This document shows positions 34,707 to 43,309 of a stretch of 64,000 nucleotides of DNA, piece after piece. The notes beneath the pieces are model-generated. The model had not been told where the DNA came from. It was given only the letters and a program-made list of their open reading frames with translations, and ran no database searches. Source of the DNA: Azoarcus sp. L1K30 (lineage in GTDB: Bacteria > Pseudomonadota > Gammaproteobacteria > Burkholderiales > Rhodocyclaceae); NCBI RefSeq assembly GCF_018122735.1, contig NZ_JAGRRD010000001.1:220706-284705 (forward strand), written 5' to 3'. Within the stretch, counting starts at the first letter, position 1. Each line of letters begins with the position of its first letter. The translations under genes and the position numbers were made by a program.

Positions 34707-35518
34707 GCCTCGAGCTGGGCGAGAACGCGGCGTGTGCCAGCCAGCGCCAGGCGCGCCCGCTCGGTGGCGGCTGTGGTGCGCGCCAGCGCGTGGGTCGGAA
34801 CCTCCACACTCAGTGGAATATCCTTCGGGACCGCCCGCAACAAGCCAACGAGGTCGAGTTGGCCGTCGCCGGGAAAGAGGCGTTCGGCGCGTGCTTCGGC
34901 CAATATTTCGTCCATGGTCGGGGGGATGCTTGCAGGTACGTCGCAGAACTGCATGAAGTGCAGTTGCGACGGCGGAATGGACGCGATGTCCTGAATACGG
35001 CTGCGTGAGCGGCTAAGGTGGAAAGGGTCGATCAGAACCCCTGCGTTTTGCCGGCCTGCACGCTCGACGATGCGCGCGGCCTGGGTCAGATCCTTTGCAT
35101 CCGTCCAGGGCATGAACTCCAGGCTTGCGCGCAACCCATAGCGTTGTGCCAGATCGCAGAATGCGGCGAAGGTTTGGATCTGGCGTGCTTCTTCGGGATC
35201 GTTGCCCGCAACCAGCACGTCGCTTGCCCCCAGGCGAGACGCGGTTGCGATCGCGGCTTCATAGTCCGCGACCTTCGTATCCGGCTTGATACGGAAGATC
35301 TCGACATCAAGTACCTTGACGCCGGTGTCGTTCAGGCGGGCTTCGACTTCGCGTAGCATCGGCGTGTCGCACACGATGTCGTATTGCGGTTCGGTCGGGG
35401 TCGCCGCAATCAAGCGAATACCCACATGACTGTATCCTGCCTCGAAGGCACACGTCACCATGTCGGGCGGCGCCAGTTCCAGTACGGTCAAAGCAGCGAG
35501 CGAGATCGGACGTGACAT
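34703..35518 (-). CDS. QuiC/IolE-like TIM-barrel protein 1
   Basis: A 271-residue xylose-isomerase-like TIM barrel. The four metal-ligand positions of QuiC-type dehydratases are all kept: Glu134 (LEFMPW), Asp164 (VLIDPFHL), Gln190 (FMQFCD) and Glu239 (VEVP), at nearly the same residue numbers as in the fused QuiC in this window. Family members are sugar isomerases, epimerases or dehydratases of keto-cyclitols and dehydroshikimate. Coupled to flavoprotein 2 and downstream of the Tct transporter, it most likely dehydrates or isomerises an imported hydroxylated cyclic acid. Confidence 0.85.
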   Translation of the reverse strand: MSRPISLAALTVLELAPPDMVTCAFEAGYSHVGIRLIAATPTEPQYDIVCDTPMLREVEARLNDTGVKVLDVEIFRIKPDTKVADYEAAIATASRLGASDVLVAGNDPEEARQIQTFAAFCDLAQRYGLRASLEFMPWTDAKDLTQAARIVERAGRQNAGVLIDPFHLSRSRSRIQDIASIPPSQLHFMQFCDVPASIPPTMDEILAEARAERLFPGDGQLDLVGLLRAVPKDIPLSVEVPTHALARTTAATERARLALAGTRRVLAQLEA

Positions 35519-35612
35519 GCGTTCAGCGTTCCATATTGTTGACGTGGCAAGGAAATGAAATGGGGGCAGTGCCGACTGCACACTGACCCCATTGATCGTT
35601 CTGCGAGCTTGA

Positions 35613-37112
35613 TTATGTGCTGGCGCGTTTGCGCCAGTTCTGCCACCACGGTGTCTGGCTCAGGACCGTGAGTGCCATGGCCACGACAATGGTGGCCGTG
35701 ATCGGCGAGGTGAAGAAACCGATGAAGTAGTTCATCAGGTCGCCCTGTTCCGACAGCATGGCCTGACGATAGCTGCGATCCATCAGCGGGCCGAGGATGA
35801 TGCCGAGGATGATGGGCGCGACCTGGAAACCGTACATCTTCATGAAGTAGCCGAACACGCCAAAGCCAAGCATCCAGTACACATCGACCGGGTTGTTGTT
35901 GATCGCGTAGGCACCCACGGCGGACAGCACCAGGATCATCGGCAACAGGATGGGCTTGGGGATCTCCATGATCTTGCAGAAGATGCGGATGCCGGTCAGG
36001 CCGAAGATCAGCAGGAAAATGTTCGCCAGGCACAGCGCACCCACCAGGAACCAGAACAGGTCAGGGGTCTGGATCATCAGCATCGGCCCCGGGTTGAGGC
36101 CGTGGATGTAGAGCGCGCCGATGATGACCGCGGTCACCGCGTCACCCGGAATGCCCAGCGTCAGCATTGGCACATGGGCGCCGCCCACGGCTGCATTGTT
36201 TGCCGATTCCGGCGCAACCAGACCCTCGTAGGCACCCTCGCCAAACGGACGCGACGGATTCTTGGTGCTGCGCTTGGCGTGGTCGTAGGCGAGCAGGGCG
36301 GCGATGTCTCCACCGGCACCGGGCAGGGCGCCTACGATGACACCGATCGTAGACGTGCGCAGCGACAGCGGCAGATACTTCTTGACCATCGCCCAGGACG
36401 GCACGATCTTCGAAACATCCTGACGGACGGCCTTGAGCTTGATGTCGTGGACCTGGGCGAGGACCTCGGCCACGCCGAAGAAGCCGATCATCGCAGCGAC
36501 ATAGGAAATGCCCGCGGTAAGCTGCATGGAGCCGAAGGTCAGCCGCGGTTCGGCGGTCAGCGGGTCGAGGCCCACGGTGCCGATGGTGACGCCGAGGGCG
36601 CCGGCGAAGATGCCCTTGGCCAGCGATTCGCCCGACAGGCTGCCGACCAGCAGAATGCCCCAGATCGCCAGCAGGAGGTAGTCGCGCGAGTCGAACTTGA
36701 GTGCGAAGTCCGACATCATCGGCGCGGCCAGCGCCAGCGCGCCGATGCCGACGAAGCCGCCGATCACCGAGACCACGGTGGTGAGGCCGATTGCGGCACC
36801 GGCCTCACCGCGCTTGGCCATCGGATAGCCGTCGAAGGCGGTGGCGATGGCCGACGGTGCGCCGGGGATGTTGAGCAGGATGGCCGTGCGTGAGCCGCCA
36901 TACACGCCACCGAGGTAGATGCCGCACATCAGCGCCAGGGCCTGATGGACGTCCCACTTGAAGGTGAAGGAGATCAGGATGGACACGGCCATCGTCACCG
37001 ACAGGCCGGGGATGGCGCCCACATAGATGCCGGCGAGCGTACCCGCGGCGACCAGACCGATGAGTCCGGGGTCTATCCACGAACTGAGGAAGTATCCGAG
37101 CGCTTCAGTCAT
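35613..37112 (-). CDS. tctA: Tripartite tricarboxylate transporter, large membrane subunit
   Basis: The 499-residue protein has about twelve membrane helices and the TctA features GLIGLVAAGTLAGIYVGAIPGLS, YLGGVYGGSRTAILLNIPGAPSA, GALPGAGGDIAALLAYDHAKR and the second-half VPMLTLGIPGDAVTAVI repeat. Its ATG overlaps the tctB stop. With TctB and TctC it imports a carboxylate by ion gradient. The neighbouring TIM and flavoprotein genes suggest a cyclic carboxylate rather than citrate. Confidence 0.93.
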   Translation of the reverse strand: MTEALGYFLSSWIDPGLIGLVAAGTLAGIYVGAIPGLSVTMAVSILISFTFKWDVHQALALMCGIYLGGVYGGSRTAILLNIPGAPSAIATAFDGYPMAKRGEAGAAIGLTTVVSVIGGFVGIGALALAAPMMSDFALKFDSRDYLLLAIWGILLVGSLSGESLAKGIFAGALGVTIGTVGLDPLTAEPRLTFGSMQLTAGISYVAAMIGFFGVAEVLAQVHDIKLKAVRQDVSKIVPSWAMVKKYLPLSLRTSTIGVIVGALPGAGGDIAALLAYDHAKRSTKNPSRPFGEGAYEGLVAPESANNAAVGGAHVPMLTLGIPGDAVTAVIIGALYIHGLNPGPMLMIQTPDLFWFLVGALCLANIFLLIFGLTGIRIFCKIMEIPKPILLPMILVLSAVGAYAINNNPVDVYWMLGFGVFGYFMKMYGFQVAPIILGIILGPLMDRSYRQAMLSEQGDLMNYFIGFFTSPITATIVVAMALTVLSQTPWWQNWRKRAST

Positions 37113-37609
37113 TGGAAGAACCTCTGAATCAGGCTGCCCTTTGGTACAGCGACGGAGAAGATGGTCTGGAAGACCACATGGATGAAACCGAGCGACAGCG
37201 CGCTGATGACGAGGTTGAGCACGATGCGAGTGCTGCCCAGCAGATACATGCCGATCACCATGAAGAGGTAAGAGCACAGCGCAAAGCCCAGCCACTCGAG
37301 CAGCAGCATGTAGGCCAGGATGGCAGCGGTGAATTTGATCACCATCGCCGGCGTGAGCACGGCGAAAAACTGCGCGGCCAGCGACTGCCCTGGCTCGCGG
37401 TCTTCACGCGGCGTGTTGAGCGATTGCCAGATGATGACGAGGGCGCTGACCAACATCACGGTCGTGGTGACCATGGGATAGGCACCGGCCGAGGTGAAGG
37501 AGGAAAAACCCGAAATCTTGTACGAGTTCCACAGCAGGAAAGCGCTGAAGGCGAGGAGCAGCAGGACGAATACGAACTCACCCGGCAAGCGGCGACGCTT
37601 GATGTGCAT
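37109..37609 (-). CDS. tctB: Tripartite tricarboxylate transporter, small membrane subunit
   Basis: A 166-residue protein with four hydrophobic helices and the TctB-type start PGEFVFVLLLLAFSAFLLWN. GGAGA precedes the ATG. It is coupled to tctA by a four-base overlap. Confidence 0.9.
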   Translation of the reverse strand: MHIKRRRLPGEFVFVLLLLAFSAFLLWNSYKISGFSSFTSAGAYPMVTTTVMLVSALVIIWQSLNTPREDREPGQSLAAQFFAVLTPAMVIKFTAAILAYMLLLEWLGFALCSYLFMVIGMYLLGSTRIVLNLVISALSLGFIHVVFQTIFSVAVPKGSLIQRFFQ

Positions 37610-37688
37610 GAGAGTCTCCGGACGTTTGTTGTTGTTTTGTTTTATGAACTGGGCGCCACGGTCCTGGCGACCGTGGCGCACCGAGGCA

Positions 37689-38675
37689 TCAGGGCTTGGG
37701 GATGCCGAGCTCTGCGGGCGATACCTTGGCTACGCCAGCATCCTGATAGACCCAGGCCGTCACCGACTGCCAGCGATCGATGAACTTGCGTGCCTCGTCG
37801 CCGGAGAGGTTCAGCATCACGTTGCCGCGGCCTTCCATCATTTCCTTGTAGGTCGGGTTGTCGACCGCCTTCTTGAAGGCCGCAGCGAGCTTCATCTTGG
37901 CGTCGTCGGGTACGTCGTTCTTGACGAAGATGCCGAAGAACGAGCCCCACGGCACGTATTTCTCGAGGCCGGGCAGCGCTTCGGTCATCGGGGGCGCACC
38001 GTTGTAGGGCTTGGCATCGAGTACACCGAGCACTTTCAGACGACCGGCCTTGATGTGTTCCTGCACAGCACCGGCCGCGATGAAGCCGAAGTCGACGTGT
38101 CCGCCGAGCATTGCGGTAATACCGGGGCCGTCACCGTCGAAGGGGACCGGCGTGACCGGGAACTTGGTCAGCGAGGTGATCATCGCGCTCGTGGTGAAGG
38201 GTACCGAACCCGTACCGGCGGTGTACATCTTCACCGCGCCGGGGTGGGCCTGAACGTCGGCAAGCAACTCCTTGAAGTTGGTCCATGGCTTGTCCTTGTT
38301 GGCGACCACCAGCACGTTGGCACGCGAGATGACATTGATCGGGTAGAAGGCCTTGTAGTCGAAGTCGGCCAAGCTCATGACCTTGTACAGGGCAGGGTTC
38401 TCGGCGCCGGCAAGGAAGGTATAGCCGTCCGAAGCCTGTTGCTGAACGAAGTTGGCGCCGATTACGCCCACACCGCCCGGCTTGTTCTGCAGCACGATCT
38501 TCTTGCCCAGGGCCTCTTCCGCGTAGCTCACCATGCCGCGGACGGCGACGTCGGTCGCACCACCTGCACCCCACTGGATCACGCCCGATACTTCACGCTC
38601 GGGATACTCGGCAGCCGCCATCGTGCTGAGCAGGGTCAGTGCAGCCGCGCCAAGGAACTTGGAATAGTTCGACAT
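37689..38675 (-). CDS. tctC: Tripartite tricarboxylate transporter substrate-binding protein
   Basis: This 328-residue Bug-family binding protein has a signal peptide (residues about 1-22, SKFLGAAALTLLSTMAAA) and the typical IQWGAGGATDVAVRGM, NKPGGVGVIGANFV and the Asp/Gly-rich ligand loops. AGGAGA precedes the ATG. It leads the tctCBA-TIM-flavoprotein 2 unit, which has a type 1 operator about 215 bp upstream. Confidence 0.92.
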   Translation of the reverse strand: MSNYSKFLGAAALTLLSTMAAAEYPEREVSGVIQWGAGGATDVAVRGMVSYAEEALGKKIVLQNKPGGVGVIGANFVQQQASDGYTFLAGAENPALYKVMSLADFDYKAFYPINVISRANVLVVANKDKPWTNFKELLADVQAHPGAVKMYTAGTGSVPFTTSAMITSLTKFPVTPVPFDGDGPGITAMLGGHVDFGFIAAGAVQEHIKAGRLKVLGVLDAKPYNGAPPMTEALPGLEKYVPWGSFFGIFVKNDVPDDAKMKLAAAFKKAVDNPTYKEMMEGRGNVMLNLSGDEARKFIDRWQSVTAWVYQDAGVAKVSPAELGIPKP

Positions 38676-38710
38676 CTATGTCTCCTCTTGTTTGAGATGG
38701 GTGAAGCAAT

Positions 38711-38744
38711 GTCGGGTGTTGTCTGTGAGTGCGGCACACCCGAC
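38711..38744 (-). promoter_or_regulatory. Inverted repeat in the tctC leader
   Basis: GTCGGGTGT (38711-38719) and ACACCCGAC (38736-38744) are perfect 9-bp arms 36-69 bases before the tctC start. It could be a leader hairpin or an operator; there is no T run. Confidence 0.45.
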
Positions 38745-38890
38745 CATACCGCTTGAAACTGATCTTCAACTTCAGGGGCGGGCCCAAAGACCCGCTTTGT
38801 CAGTCCCTCTGACCGCCGTCTTGGCGAGTTTCAGGTTTGACTGCACTCTAGTCTCGACGACCCCCGGACGTTTGCGCCACCAGGGCAATG

Positions 38891-38907
38891 TGTTCGCTGT
38901 GCGCACA
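38891..38907. promoter_or_regulatory. Type 1 palindromic operator (site B)
   Basis: TGTTCGC-TGT-GCGCACA matches the sites before dctP-aroQ, before the second iclR gene and before the VOC gene. It lies just downstream of the first iclR stop and 216 bp before tctC. A second dyad, AATTGA-N5-TCAATT (38910-38926), adjoins it. Confidence 0.65.
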
Positions 38908-38932
38908 TCAATTGACTGGTTCAATTCATGAT

Positions 38933-39739
38933 TCAGGTCTTCGAATGCGTTCTGAACAGGCTTGACGACTGGTGGCTCTGGCCCATTTCGATGGCCGTTT
39001 GCTGCAGTTCGGGCGCGATCGCCCGCATTCGATCTTCCGAAAGCCGCGCACTCGGACCGGAGACGCTGAGCACGCCAATGACATCCTTCGTCTGCGGGTG
39101 TCGCACTGCAACCGCAATGGCGGCAAGACCGGGCTGGGAACTGTCGATTACAAGTGCATAACCGCGCTTGCGTGCTTCGTCGAGGCGTTTCAGCACATCC
39201 TTGAGCGTGTGTGGCGCGTTTGGACCAAGGTCGGGGCCGTTTGCGATGCCCTGGCGCGAGACCAGTTGCAAGGCGTCTTCGTCGCTCAGGCACGCCAGCC
39301 ACGCGAAACCCGTTGCGGTGCACGACAGTGGCGCCGTCTTACCCATGTCGGGGTCGTAACGCAGCCCCTGGTGCGCGCCCTGGGCCTTGCCGACCCAGAC
39401 CTGACGCTGATCCGGCGGGTCGCCGTCTATGACGCTGAGGCGTACGAGCTCGCCGGTCGACGCGGCGAGACGATCCATGAGCGGCTGCACCAGATCGCTA
39501 ATGCCGCTGCCGGCCAGGTATCCCAGCGCGACCGAGAGCAAACGCGTGGTGAGCATGTAGTGGGCGCTCGCGGCGTCCTGACGCACGTATCCGTACTCGG
39601 CAAGCGATGCCATGAGGCGGTGTGCTGCACTTTTGGGCAGGTTGAGCGAATCGGCGACATCCTGCAGGGCGATACCGTGCGGATGTTCTGCGAGGAGCTC
39701 GAGTGCGCCAAGTGCGCGAGAGATAAGTGATCCGGCCAT
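38933..39739 (-). CDS. IclR-family regulator 1
   Basis: A 268-residue IclR protein: winged HTH at residues 1-65 (LISRALGALELLAEHPHGIALQDVAD, PKSAAHRLMASLAEYGYV) and the GAF-like effector domain (about 80-255, with LSCTATGFAWLACL and the IAVAVRHPQTKDVIGVLSVSGP core). It is divergent from flavoprotein 3 and upstream of tctC in the same direction. A TGGAA-N5-TTCCG dyad in the divergent gap is the likely operator. I infer control of flavoprotein 3 and its own gene. Confidence 0.88.
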   Translation of the reverse strand: MAGSLISRALGALELLAEHPHGIALQDVADSLNLPKSAAHRLMASLAEYGYVRQDAASAHYMLTTRLLSVALGYLAGSGISDLVQPLMDRLAASTGELVRLSVIDGDPPDQRQVWVGKAQGAHQGLRYDPDMGKTAPLSCTATGFAWLACLSDEDALQLVSRQGIANGPDLGPNAPHTLKDVLKRLDEARKRGYALVIDSSQPGLAAIAVAVRHPQTKDVIGVLSVSGPSARLSEDRMRAIAPELQQTAIEMGQSHQSSSLFRTHSKT

Positions 39740-39770
39740 GGGTGTGATAGTAGTGAATAAAGTTCAAAAA

Positions 39771-39788
39771 TGGAATATAGTTCCGAAA
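39771..39788. promoter_or_regulatory. Type 2 operator, IclR-consensus-like dyad
   Basis: TGGAATATAGTTCCGAAA contains TGGAA-N5-TTCCG, the same spacing as the known IclR consensus TGGAAAT-N-ATTTCCA. It lies 32 bp before the iclR 1 start and about 210 bp before flavoprotein 3. The same GTTCCGAAA segment recurs before the aroE-flavoprotein 4 operon. A T/A-rich tract follows. Confidence 0.6.
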
Positions 39789-40001
39789 AAAAATTCGTTC
39801 CGTTTTTTCTTGTGTGCCTTTGTTCGCGCTGATCGAGACGGAGCAGCTTGATTTTGTACCGAACATACGACGCGGCCCAAAACCCTGCCATTGGTGAAAG
39901 GCCTGATTCGGAGATGCGAATCGGGGCGTCGGTTGAATGGATGTCGTCGCGGGGAGGGTTTCCCGTCGGCGGATGCTGAATAAACCGGAGGAGACTGACC
40001 T

Positions 40002-41771
40002 ATGTTGAAGGATATTGATCATATCGAGAATGGGGCCACGTTCGACGTTGTCGTCGTCGGCGCGGGCGGCGCGGGAATGTCGGCGGCGCTGTTTGCGGCG
40101 ATCGATGGTGCGAAGGTGCTGTTGATCGAGTCGACCAGCCATGTCGGGGGGACGACGGCCTACTCGGGTGCAACCACATGGATTGCGGGAACACGCCATG
40201 CCGCGAAAGTGAATCCCGAGGACTCGCTGAACAATGCCCGAACCTTTCTCGATCACGCGGTTGGGCAGCGATCCGACCCCGCGGTGCGCAAGGCATTCCT
40301 CGACAACGGCGCCGAGGCGGTGGCAAAGATCGAGGACAATTCGCACGTCAAGTATCGACCGCGGGACTTCCATCCGGACTATCTGTCCGAGTTGGCCGGA
40401 TCGACCGTCTGCGGTCGGGCGCTGGAACCCTATCCGTTCGATGGCCGTCTGCTGGGTGAGGATTTCGCGCTGATCCGCCCCCCCATCCCGGAGTTCACCG
40501 TGCTCAACGGAATGATGGTGGACCGCGACGACATCCTGCAGTTGATGGCGTTTCTCAAGAAGTGGTGGGGCTCCTGGTCAACCTTCAAGTACGTGACGCG
40601 GATCATGCTGCGGCATGTCGGCGATCGACTGCGCTACCCGCGTGGCACGCGTCTCGTCATGGGCAACGCGCTGATTGGCCGCCTGCTGCTTTCGCTGCGG
40701 GAGCGCGGCGTGACCCTGATGACTGAAACGCGCGTGACCGACATGACGCGCGGTGCGGATGGCGTCGATGCCGTGACGCTGACGAAGAACGGCAAACAGC
40801 GCACGATTCGCGTCAAGGGCGGCGTCATCATGGCCAGCGGCGGATTCAATCGCCATCCGGCACGCCGCGCACAACTGATGCCGGGTGCCGATGTCGCGTG
40901 GTGTCCGGGGGCGCCCGGTCATACCGGTACCATGCACGATCTGGCTGAAGCGGTCGGCGCACGCTATGGCGAAGGGGAACTGAGTCCGTGCTTCTGGGCG
41001 CCCGTATCGGTGCGCAAACGGGCTGACGGCACGCAGGCCGTCTTCCCCCATTTCGTGTTCGATCGTGCCAAGCCCGGCATGATGACGGTGAATCAGGAAG
41101 GTCGGCGGTATTACAACGAGTCCATCTCGTACCACCTTACCGGCATCACCATGCAGGAAGCGAACAGGCGGACGCCATCGGTGCCGTCCTTTCTCGTGAC
41201 CGATGCGGAGGGGATGCGCAAATACGGAATGGGTATGGTGCGTCCGAACAGGATGGGTCTGCGCGAAGCGCTGGCGGAAGGTTATGTGGTGATGGGCCGC
41301 ACGCTCGACGAACTGGCGCACAAGCTCGGGGTGAATGCGGCCAATCTGAAGCAGGCGGCTGCCGACATGGGGCGTTTTGCGGCGACCGGCGTCGACGAAC
41401 AGTTTCAGCGCGGCACGACCACCTATCAGCGTGCCAATGGGGATGCCAACTGGCGTGGTCCCAACCCGAGTCTGGGGCCGATCGAGCAGGCGCCGTTCTA
41501 CGCCGTTCGCCTTTATCCGGGTGACATTGGCGCGGCAAAGGGCTTTCTCACCGATGGCCTGGCACGTGCGCTCGACCGCGACAACAGGCCGGTGCCCGGG
41601 CTCTATGCAGTGGGCAATGATCAGCAGTCGATCATGGGGGGAACCTATCCCGGCCCGGGCATTACCCTCGGGCCCGGCCTCGTGTTTGCCTATCTGGCGG
41701 CCAAGGACGCGCTGGCGCGGGCCCGAGGGGAAGGCGCTGCCGGTTCGGAATCGTCCGCCATGGCGGCCTGA
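40002..41771 (+). CDS. KstD-like FAD-dependent dehydrogenase 3
   Basis: A 589-residue member of the same superfamily and the most divergent of the four. FAD motif VVVVGAGGAGMSAALFA, VGGTTAYSGATTWI and the C-terminal GLYAVGNDQQSIMGGTYPGP block are present; the last repeat reads ITLGPGLVFAY instead of AMTFGY. A strong GGAGGAGA precedes the ATG. An SDR gene follows after 15 bp. The pair could oxidise a ring alcohol to a ketone and then desaturate it. The substrate is unknown. Confidence 0.87.
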   Translation: MLKDIDHIENGATFDVVVVGAGGAGMSAALFAAIDGAKVLLIESTSHVGGTTAYSGATTWIAGTRHAAKVNPEDSLNNARTFLDHAVGQRSDPAVRKAFLDNGAEAVAKIEDNSHVKYRPRDFHPDYLSELAGSTVCGRALEPYPFDGRLLGEDFALIRPPIPEFTVLNGMMVDRDDILQLMAFLKKWWGSWSTFKYVTRIMLRHVGDRLRYPRGTRLVMGNALIGRLLLSLRERGVTLMTETRVTDMTRGADGVDAVTLTKNGKQRTIRVKGGVIMASGGFNRHPARRAQLMPGADVAWCPGAPGHTGTMHDLAEAVGARYGEGELSPCFWAPVSVRKRADGTQAVFPHFVFDRAKPGMMTVNQEGRRYYNESISYHLTGITMQEANRRTPSVPSFLVTDAEGMRKYGMGMVRPNRMGLREALAEGYVVMGRTLDELAHKLGVNAANLKQAAADMGRFAATGVDEQFQRGTTTYQRANGDANWRGPNPSLGPIEQAPFYAVRLYPGDIGAAKGFLTDGLARALDRDNRPVPGLYAVGNDQQSIMGGTYPGPGITLGPGLVFAYLAAKDALARARGEGAAGSESSAMAA

Positions 41772-41786
41772 CGGAGACGCCTGGAT

Positions 41787-42566
41787 ATGAGCAACGCATT
41801 CTTGCAACAGTGCTTCGGCATGCGCGACCGGGTCGCGCTGATTACCGGTGCGGCGGGCGGAATCGGCTTCGCGATTGCACAGTCGCTGGGGCACGCGGGC
41901 GCACGTATCGTGATCAACGACTTGAGTGCAGAGGCCTGCGCTGAAGCTGTCGCGAAGCTGGCTGCGGAAGGTATCGAGGCGCGGGCGGCGAGTTTCGATG
42001 TCGCGGACGAGGGCACCGTGCAGGCATCGCGCAAGGCCTTGCGCGATGCCGGGTGGGGCGTCGATGTACTCGTGAGCAATGCAGGCAATCAGAATCGCAA
42101 GCCGCTGGTCGAGATGAGCCGCGAGGAGTGGGGCCGGATCATGGCTGTCCATCTCGACGGCGCGTTCAATTGCACCCGGACCTTTCTGCCAGACATGTGC
42201 GAGCGAGGTTACGGTCGCATCGTCATGATGTCGTCTTCATCGGCCGTGGCGACGATGCCGGGCATCGGTGCCTATTCGACCGCCAAGAGCGGATTGCTGG
42301 CCCTGAGCAGGGCGATTGCGGTCGAATATGCGCGACAGGGCGTGACCTCGAACGCCGTGGTGCCCGGGTTCATCCGGACAGCGTTTACGGTTGGGTTGCA
42401 GCAAAGAGCGGGATTTGACGACGTGATTGACCAGTCGGTGCCCTGCGGCCGCTGGGGCAGCCCGGAGGACGTCGCCGCGGCGGTGCTGTTTCTGGTATCG
42501 CCCGCTGCCGCCTTCGTCAATGGGCATGCACTCACCGTCGACGGAGGCCTGCTGGCCCGTTTGTGA
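41787..42566 (+). CDS. SDR-family oxidoreductase
   Basis: A 259-residue classical SDR with ITGAAGGIGFAI (about 19-30), Asp in VINDLSAE suggesting NAD use, SNAGNQN, catalytic Ser in MSSSSAVATMPG and the YSTAKSG Tyr/Lys pair, ending TVDGG. ACGGAGA precedes the ATG. It forms a two-gene unit with flavoprotein 3, closed by a strong hairpin. Confidence 0.9.
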   Translation: MSNAFLQQCFGMRDRVALITGAAGGIGFAIAQSLGHAGARIVINDLSAEACAEAVAKLAAEGIEARAASFDVADEGTVQASRKALRDAGWGVDVLVSNAGNQNRKPLVEMSREEWGRIMAVHLDGAFNCTRTFLPDMCERGYGRIVMMSSSSAVATMPGIGAYSTAKSGLLALSRAIAVEYARQGVTSNAVVPGFIRTAFTVGLQQRAGFDDVIDQSVPCGRWGSPEDVAAAVLFLVSPAAAFVNGHALTVDGGLLARL

Positions 42567-42572
42567 GTAAGA

Positions 42573-42611
42573 CTGCCTGCACGCGGAAAGGGATGAACCG
42601 CGTGCAGGCAG
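42573..42611. terminator. Strong bidirectional hairpin
   Basis: CTGCCTGCACGCGG and CCGCGTGCAGGCAG are perfect 14-bp arms around an 11-base loop, in the gap between the convergent SDR and NIPSNAP-type genes. No T run follows on the plus strand. Confidence 0.8.
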
Positions 42612-42652
42612 GAGGGTGCGGCCCGGAGGGGAGACGGGCCGCTTTACGCCCC

Positions 42653-43270
42653 TCAGCGAAGCGGTGAGTTCGGCGCCGGCAGGAAGATGCTGCTATGCAG
42701 CGTGGTCAGGTTCTCCGGACCGCCCTTCGGTGGCCATACCCCTTGGGCAACCGCATCGGCACGTGCCTTCGAGCGAGCGTCAGCACTGGCATACGGCCAG
42801 ATGTTCATGAACCGCGGGGAGTCGCCGTCGAGTGCATACATCGCGATCAACAGCGGCGAAACCGCGTGTCGCGCCTCGTAAGCACCCTTCCAGGCCTTGA
42901 TCGTGGCCGCGACGCCGCCGGGTTTCATGCCGTAGGTGCGCACTTCATAGACAGGGCCGAGCGCGCCGGTTTCAACTGGCGGCAGGAAGGGGAACGCGGC
43001 ATAGGTGGACAGGTGCAGATCGACCAGGATGTCGGCAATGCCGAAGGCGTTGCCGCCAATCAGCATGCGTTCGCGTTCGGCATCCAGGTCCGAAGCATTG
43101 GCAAACTCGCGCAGCACCATCACCTGGTTGAGCGTACCCACATCCGAATACCAGATGGCGAGCAGCTTTCCGCGGGCTTCCGGTGCGGTTGCGTAGGCTT
43201 CGATCAGCGGATAGACCTTGGCGTTGCTGAACATCGGGATGGTAATCATCGCGACTTCGTATTTCTTCAT
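42653..43270 (-). CDS. NIPSNAP-family protein, two-domain form
   Basis: A 205-residue protein that appears to hold two ferredoxin-like NIPSNAP-type halves; the second is clearer, with YEVRTYGMKPGGVAATIKAW and the later FMNIWPYASADARSKARADA. It is longer than the first NIPSNAP protein in the window. It is the last gene of the leftward aroE-flavoprotein 4 unit. Function of the family in such operons is not established. Confidence 0.78.
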   Translation of the reverse strand: MKKYEVAMITIPMFSNAKVYPLIEAYATAPEARGKLLAIWYSDVGTLNQVMVLREFANASDLDAERERMLIGGNAFGIADILVDLHLSTYAAFPFLPPVETGALGPVYEVRTYGMKPGGVAATIKAWKGAYEARHAVSPLLIAMYALDGDSPRFMNIWPYASADARSKARADAVAQGVWPPKGGPENLTTLHSSIFLPAPNSPLR

Positions 43271-43309
43271 GTTGTCTTCCTCGAGTGATGTGACAGGTTT
43301 CGGGTGAAC

